Positions 59,529 through 64,000 of a stretch of 64,000 bases of DNA are shown piece by piece. The notes below the pieces were generated by a model. That model saw nothing but the letters and a program-made list of their open reading frames with translations, was not told where the DNA came from and did not search any database. Source of the DNA: an uncultured Alistipes sp. (GTDB taxonomy: Bacteria > Bacteroidota > Bacteroidia > Bacteroidales > UBA932); NCBI GenBank assembly GCA_900544175.1, contig UQUN01000004.1, positions 53,957-117,956 on the forward strand. The letters are read 5' to 3'. The position numbers were made by a program, and so were the translations under genes. Within the stretch, counting starts at the first letter, position 1; every line of letters starts with the position of its first letter.

Positions 59529-60884
59529 ATGGAGAATACGGACAAAATATCGAGAAGAGGCTTTCTGAAGGTTTCGGGAATAGCCGGAGTGACGGCAGCA
59601 TTGGCCTCCAGTTGCGGACACAGTGGGGAAAAGGCTGCCTCCGAAGTACCCAAGGGACAAATGACTTACCGCCAGCTGCCCGGCAACGGAGACAGAGTGT
59701 CCCTGCTGGGCTACGGCTGTATGCGGTGGCCGCAGGTGAAAGGGAGCGACGGCAACGATGTGATAGACCAGGAAGCGGTGAATGCCCTTGTGGACTATGC
59801 CTTAGAGCATGGCGTCAACTATTTCGACACCGCTCCGACATATCTGCGCGGATTCTCCGAGAACGCCACCGGAACAGCCCTCAAAAGGCACCCAAGGGAC
59901 AAATACTTCATTGCCACAAAACTGTCCAATTTCGCCAATCCATCCAGGGAGTTCGCCATGGAGATGTACCGCCAGTCGTTCATCGACCTGCAGACGGACT
60001 ACATCGACTACTACCTGCTGCACTCCATAGGCCGCAGCATGGAGGACTTCCGTAAAAGATACATCGACAACGGCATGCTGGATTTCCTCATAGAGGAGCG
60101 CAGGGCCGGACGCATCCGCCACTTAGGCTGGTCCTTCCACGGGGAGCAGGAAGTGTTCGACTATGCGCTGTCAATGCACGAGGATATCCACTGGGACTTC
60201 GTCCAGATTCAGCTCAACTACCTCGACTGGAGCCACGCCACCCCCGGGAACGTCAATGCCGAATACCTCTACGGAGAGTTGTGCAAGAGAGGCATCCCCT
60301 CCATCATCATGGAGCCCCTGCTCGGAGGCCGCCTGTCCAACGTCCCGGACCGCATCGCCGCCCGCCTCAAGGAGCAGGACCCGCAGAGCAGCGTCGCCTC
60401 ATGGGCATTCCGCTTCGCCGGATCCCCGGAGATGGTGCTGACCGTCCTCAGCGGCATGACCTACATGGAGCACCTGCAGGACAACCTCCGCACCTATTCT
60501 CCTTTAGTGCCGCTGACCGACGAGGACAAGGCATTCTTAGAGGAGACAGCCCGCCAGATGCACGAGTACCCCACCATTCCCTGCAACGACTGCAAGTACT
60601 GCATGCCCTGCCCCTACGGCATCGACATCCCCGCAGTACTGCTGCATTACAACAAATGCGTCAATGAAGGCAACCTCTCTTCCAGCCGGCAGGACAGCAA
60701 CTACCGCAAAGCCCGCCGGGCATTCCTTGTCGGCTACGACCGCAGCGTACCCAAACTGCGCCAGGCCAGCCACTGCATCGGCTGCGGCCAGTGCATAGAA
60801 CATTGCCCTCAGTCCATCAACATTCCTCACGAGCTGCACCGCATCGACCATTACGCCGAAATGCTCAGACAGGGCACACTCTAA
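59529..60884 (+). CDS. Tat-exported aldo/keto reductase with ferredoxin clusters
   Basis: 451-residue protein. The N-terminus has a twin-arginine signal (KISRRGFLKVSG, Arg9-Arg10) ending near SSC (Cys29), so it is probably folded before export and perhaps lipidated. Residues 55-350 are an aldo/keto reductase barrel: LGYGCMRWP, VNYFDTAPTYLRG (catalytic Asp and Tyr), FIATKLSN (Lys), YYLLHSIGR (His). The C-terminal part holds two Cys-rich motifs, CNDCKYCMPCPYGIDIP and CIGCGQCIEHCPQSINIP, which look like a [4Fe-4S] pair. Such proteins are common in Bacteroidota; the physiological substrate is unknown. A terminator follows at 60912. Confidence 0.88.
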   Translation: MENTDKISRRGFLKVSGIAGVTAALASSCGHSGEKAASEVPKGQMTYRQLPGNGDRVSLLGYGCMRWPQVKGSDGNDVIDQEAVNALVDYALEHGVNYFDTAPTYLRGFSENATGTALKRHPRDKYFIATKLSNFANPSREFAMEMYRQSFIDLQTDYIDYYLLHSIGRSMEDFRKRYIDNGMLDFLIEERRAGRIRHLGWSFHGEQEVFDYALSMHEDIHWDFVQIQLNYLDWSHATPGNVNAEYLYGELCKRGIPSIIMEPLLGGRLSNVPDRIAARLKEQDPQSSVASWAFRFAGSPEMVLTVLSGMTYMEHLQDNLRTYSPLVPLTDEDKAFLEETARQMHEYPTIPCNDCKYCMPCPYGIDIPAVLLHYNKCVNEGNLSSSRQDSNYRKARRAFLVGYDRSVPKLRQASHCIGCGQCIEHCPQSINIPHELHRIDHYAEMLRQGTL

Positions 60885-60911
60885 AAGAACCAGGCGACAG
60901 AGCGGAAACAG

Positions 60912-60943
60912 AAAGCGGCAGGTCAAAGCCCGCCGCTTTTTTT
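60912..60943 (+). terminator. Rho-independent terminator after the aldo/keto reductase
   Basis: AAAGCGGCAGG (60912-60922) pairs with CCCGCCGCTTT (60928-60938 region) with one mismatch, followed by a T-run. It ends at the stop codon of the convergent GH92 gene. Confidence 0.75.
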
Positions 60944-63872
60944 ATTCTACCCAGATCTCGTCGATAAAGATGAAGCCCTCGCCGCCGTGGCCCAGATGCC
61001 AGTCGGGAATAGTTCCGAAGTTCTTGGCGAAGACCCTTACATACTTAGTCTTCACCGGCCTGTCCAGTCTCAATATGAAGTCTTTCGTCTGGATCGTGTA
61101 GTCCTGCTCATCCACAGTATTGTCCACCCTGCCGACCACGGTGAAATTCTGACCGTCGTCCGAAACCGCGTATTCCACGTACTTGGGCATCCATATCCAG
61201 GAACGGACATCCTGACAGTAGCCGGAGCCGAGCAAAGACACGCTCCTTTCCTTGCGCAGATCCACCACCGCTGTAAAATCCGTGTCCTGATAGCCCTGCC
61301 ATCCTCCGGTCTTCCAGTTCACGCTGCCCCTAAGGCCATCTATCAGGCCACGGGGACCACGGGCATTGTACTGGGGATTGTACACATTGTCCGTATAGAT
61401 GTCCATATCGTCCTTCATCTTGTGGAACACAGCCGATATCTCGGGACTCTTCTCCCCTGACGGAGACTGCGAGTAGATGCTGATGCGGGTTGTCCTGTCG
61501 ATGGTCACCGGCCCGTCATATTTGCGGTAGCCTCTGTTACCGACCTTGACAAACACCGTATTGTCCGGATTCCCGCTGTCTGCACCCACCGTCAGAGTAT
61601 CCTCAAAGATGTCCGAGGCGGCCACGAACCAGGGATTGCGGACGAAGCCCCTGTACCCTTCGGAGACGGGTCTGTCAGACTCCGCCGAGCCGAAAGCCGT
61701 ATCAGGCTGCTGCGCCAATGTGAAATCCAGTTCGCCGCCGGAGATGATATCGCTGAAACGGATATAGCTCCTGGTATAATCCGCACCGTTAAGACTCGCT
61801 GATGAGATATACTTGCATTTGTCTATCTTCCCGGCGCTTTCGGACTTGATGACGAACTGCCTTCCGTTCTCCAGATTGATCCTGATGTTCTTGAACACGG
61901 GAGCGCTGAACACGTAGATGTCGCTTCCGGGCGTCACTGGATAAAGACCTATAGCACTCATGACATACCAGGCGGACATCTGACCGCAGTCATCATTGCC
62001 GCACAGGCCGTCGGGTCGTGACGAATACAGATTGTCGAGGATGTAACGCACTTTCTCATACGTCTTCCACGGCTTGCCTACATAGGCGTAGAGATAGGCT
62101 GTCTGATGGCTCGGCTCGTTGCCGTGGGCGTACTGTCCCACCAGTCCGGTAATGTCCACCTGCTTGCGCCCCTTGGTGTCTGAGCTGGCCGTGAAAAGCG
62201 AGTCAAGCATGGCCTCGTAACCGGCATCGCCGCCAAGCAGAGCGATATGGCCGTTGATGTCCTGCGGTACGAAGAAGCTGTACTGCCATGAGTTGGCCTC
62301 GGTAAAATGATTGTTCACCTCCCGCGGGTCAAACGGCGACAGCCATGCTCCGTTCATCACCGGACGGACCAGTTTCGTGGAAGGATCCAGCACATTGACA
62401 TAACTGGCCGAATAACGCATGTAACGATCCCTGATGTCCGCATACTTACTGTCTCCAGTACTGTCATACAGCCATGCGGCCACCTGCGCGATACACCAGT
62501 CGTCAAACGCATATTCGAGAGTCTTCGATACCGACTCATGCTCCTCCTCGGCCGGCACCACATTGCGCATACGGTAATGCATGATTCCGAACTCGTCCTT
62601 ATTGGCTGTCTCCACCATTGCATCCAGCAGTTCCTCCGCATATTCCTGTCCGATACCTTTAAGTACAGCATCGGCGATTATCGGTGTCGAGTTGTAGCCT
62701 ATCATGCAGTTGGTCTCCCAGCCGGCCAGCTCCCACATCGGCAGCTTTCCGCCCTCGCGATACACTGTCAGGAACGTCCTCAGGAAGTCCTCGGTACGCT
62801 CTCTTTCAATGATTGAGAACATCGGATGCAAGGTGCGGAACGTGTCCCAGGTGGAGAAGACGGTATAGCGGTCAAATCCTTCCGCCTTATGTATCTGCCT
62901 GTCCATTCCCCGGTATTCTCCGTTGACATCGCTGTACAGATTGGGAGCAATGGCCGTATGGTACATCGCGGTATAGAAAGTCCGCAGCCTCTCAATACTC
63001 TCTCCGCCCCCGCGAACGTCTATCTTTGAAAGATACCGCTCCCAAAGTTCCTGCGTCTTATGCAGCAGGGCCTCGAAGTCGAAACTTTCCTCAGGGACAT
63101 CCGAGAGCAGGTTCATGCGGGCGTTCTCCGAAGACACAGATGAGATGCCGACCTTGGCCAGCACCTGTCGCGTACCGTCTGCGAATGTCACTATGGCACC
63201 CTTTTCCCCAAAAGGACGGTAACCTGCAATAGGCTCGGAAAACTCAATGTAGAAATGCACCATCTGGTCCTCCGACCATGCCTTCGAGCGGCGGAATCCC
63301 TCCAAGACATTGTCTGAGACCTTCTCTATATGAGAATCCAGAAGGACATCCCGGTGTTCCAGGTCAATGACTATCATAGGGGCTTTTCCATCCAGTCTCT
63401 CATAAGTATATCTGTGCATTCCGGAACGCGGCCCTGCTGTCAGTTCGGCCAGGACATTCCAACGGTCAAGTCTCACGGCATAATAGCCGGCTGCCGCTTT
63501 CTCGTTGTCATGAGAGAAACGGGACTGGTACAACTCCCTGTCCAACGAATCCGCATCATAGGAGGTTACAGGCATCATAAGCACATCGCCGTAATCCAGC
63601 ACACCTGTGCCGCTCAGATGAGTATGACTGAAACCGATAATAGTGTCATCGGAGTAGTGGTATCCCGAACAGCCTTCCCATGTGTCCATCCTGGTATCTG
63701 GACTAAGCTGCACCATACCAAAGGGAGCCGTGGCACCTGGAAACGTATGTCCTGTAAAATCAGTACCGACCATCGGATTCACATAATCAACGAGACGACT
63801 GTCGGTCCGACCGCATGATACAACCGCTACCGCCAATGTCATGAGCAATAGGTTCAGGTAAAATTTTTTCAT
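60942..63872 (-). CDS. GH92 family alpha-mannosidase-type glycosidase, lipoprotein
   Basis: 976-residue lipoprotein (VVSC, Cys20) of glycoside hydrolase family 92, calcium-dependent exo-alpha-mannosidases acting on N-glycans or yeast mannan. The family N-terminus VDYVNPMVGTDFTGHTFPGATAPFGMVQLSPDT (residues 28-60) and SGYHYSDDTIIGFSHTHLSGTG are near-invariant; catalytic-domain motifs are EHESVSKTLEYAFDDW (general acid Glu) and GNDDCGQMSAWYVMSAIGLYPVTPG (general base Asp). The C-terminal ~150 residues form a discoidin-like F5/8 domain (VNWKTGGWQGYQDTDFTAVVDL, VEYAVSDDGQNF). A stand-alone copy, no SusCD pair adjoins. Linkage specificity cannot be told. Confidence 0.93.
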   Translation of the reverse strand: MKKFYLNLLLMTLAVAVVSCGRTDSRLVDYVNPMVGTDFTGHTFPGATAPFGMVQLSPDTRMDTWEGCSGYHYSDDTIIGFSHTHLSGTGVLDYGDVLMMPVTSYDADSLDRELYQSRFSHDNEKAAAGYYAVRLDRWNVLAELTAGPRSGMHRYTYERLDGKAPMIVIDLEHRDVLLDSHIEKVSDNVLEGFRRSKAWSEDQMVHFYIEFSEPIAGYRPFGEKGAIVTFADGTRQVLAKVGISSVSSENARMNLLSDVPEESFDFEALLHKTQELWERYLSKIDVRGGGESIERLRTFYTAMYHTAIAPNLYSDVNGEYRGMDRQIHKAEGFDRYTVFSTWDTFRTLHPMFSIIERERTEDFLRTFLTVYREGGKLPMWELAGWETNCMIGYNSTPIIADAVLKGIGQEYAEELLDAMVETANKDEFGIMHYRMRNVVPAEEEHESVSKTLEYAFDDWCIAQVAAWLYDSTGDSKYADIRDRYMRYSASYVNVLDPSTKLVRPVMNGAWLSPFDPREVNNHFTEANSWQYSFFVPQDINGHIALLGGDAGYEAMLDSLFTASSDTKGRKQVDITGLVGQYAHGNEPSHQTAYLYAYVGKPWKTYEKVRYILDNLYSSRPDGLCGNDDCGQMSAWYVMSAIGLYPVTPGSDIYVFSAPVFKNIRINLENGRQFVIKSESAGKIDKCKYISSASLNGADYTRSYIRFSDIISGGELDFTLAQQPDTAFGSAESDRPVSEGYRGFVRNPWFVAASDIFEDTLTVGADSGNPDNTVFVKVGNRGYRKYDGPVTIDRTTRISIYSQSPSGEKSPEISAVFHKMKDDMDIYTDNVYNPQYNARGPRGLIDGLRGSVNWKTGGWQGYQDTDFTAVVDLRKERSVSLLGSGYCQDVRSWIWMPKYVEYAVSDDGQNFTVVGRVDNTVDEQDYTIQTKDFILRLDRPVKTKYVRVFAKNFGTIPDWHLGHGGEGFIFIDEIWVE

Positions 63873-63890
63873 TAATTTTTTTAAATTTAT

Positions 63891-63921
63891 TTTGGTATTT
63901 GAAACAATTCTTATACATTTG
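63891..63921 (+). promoter_or_regulatory. tRNA-Lys promoter
   Basis: TTTG (63891-63894), 19 bases, TACATTTG (63914-63921): a full Bacteroides-type match ending 17 bases before the tRNA. Confidence 0.7.
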
Positions 63922-63938
63922 CAGTCCCAAAACGGAAT

Positions 63939-64000
63939 GCTTCCTTAGCTCAGTTGGTAGAGCACGACACTCTTAATGTTGGGGTCCAGGGTTCGAGCCC
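63939..64000 (+). tRNA. tRNA-Lys (anticodon CUU), 3' end outside the window
   Basis: Acceptor 5' strand GCTTCCT, TA, D-arm GCTC-AGTTGGTA-GAGC, anticodon stem CGACA/TGTTG (one G-U pair) around loop CTCTTAA with anticodon CTT at 63972-63974, then variable loop and T-arm CAGGG-TTCGAGC. The window ends within the T stem, so the 3' half of the acceptor is not seen. Reads AAG codons. Confidence 0.9.

Noticed and set aside
63939..64000. Functional link between the tRNA-Lys and the lysine operon
   Set aside because: They lie more than 40 kb apart with unrelated genes between them; no T-box or lysine riboswitch was seen before the operon.
1..64000. Insertion sequences, integrases, phage genes or toxin-antitoxin pairs
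   Set aside because: None recognised on either strand; the window looks like stable chromosome apart from the GLPGLI array.

Overview
The window reads as a chromosomal segment of an anaerobic, asaccharolytic-leaning member of the Bacteroidales (Bacteroidota), most likely an intestinal or oral species. Evidence: many Bacteroidota-only families (TamL, GLPGLI proteins, DUF3575, DUF3467, DUF4954, DUF2520, a 465-residue fold-III arginine decarboxylase), lipoprotein signal peptides ending in S-C, a GH92 mannosidase, and repeated promoters of the Bacteroides type (TTTG, 19-21 bases, TAnnTTTG). Species cannot be named from the sequence alone.

Layout. 1-6.4 kb: end of kdsA, the outer-membrane assembly protein TamL, arginine decarboxylase, a SpoU-type RNA methyltransferase and a lipoprotein. 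6.5-21.9 kb: one leftward 16-gene operon that carries the full lysine fermentation pathway to butyrate: CoA-transferase alpha, Kal, Kce, Kdd, KamA, reactivase KamB/KamC, aminomutase KamD/KamE, CoA-transferase beta, Crt, Hbd, Bcd, EtfB, EtfA and, translationally coupled at the end, an exported serpin. Lysine is isomerised twice, oxidised, cleaved with acetyl-CoA to acetoacetate and 3-aminobutyryl-CoA, deaminated to crotonyl-CoA and reduced to butyryl-CoA; the CoA-transferase releases butyrate and makes acetoacetyl-CoA. No thiolase is encoded, but Hbd and Crt would let acetoacetyl-CoA also be reduced to butyrate.

22-34 kb: MscS channel, a PlsC-like acyltransferase coupled to an M28 membrane peptidase, QueA, an AT-rich gap before an XRE regulator, PyrD, CinA, and a leftward operon of an exported TapB-like protein, an ECF sigma factor, a probable anti-sigma factor, a GIN-domain (DUF2807) protein and a dipeptidase. 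34-51.7 kb: HAD phosphatase, DUF4954 and SLBB polysaccharide-export genes, a VanZ/DUF3575/split-amidase operon, HtpG, a second DUF3575 operon with an OmpA-like lipoprotein, DUF3467, DUF2520, KdsC, Maf, and a choloylglycine-hydrolase family enzyme.

51.8-64 kb: a leftward array of five GLPGLI-type exported proteins ending in a TonB-dependent receptor. Two types alternate in the array; two members share a 549-base stretch that I read as identical, one member is frameshifted in an A6 tract, and the upstream region holds six perfect copies of TATTTTA next to the -7 element. This array is the most unusual part of the window. It is followed by a Tat-exported aldo/keto reductase with ferredoxin clusters, a GH92 glycosidase, and a tRNA-Lys(CUU) cut by the right edge.
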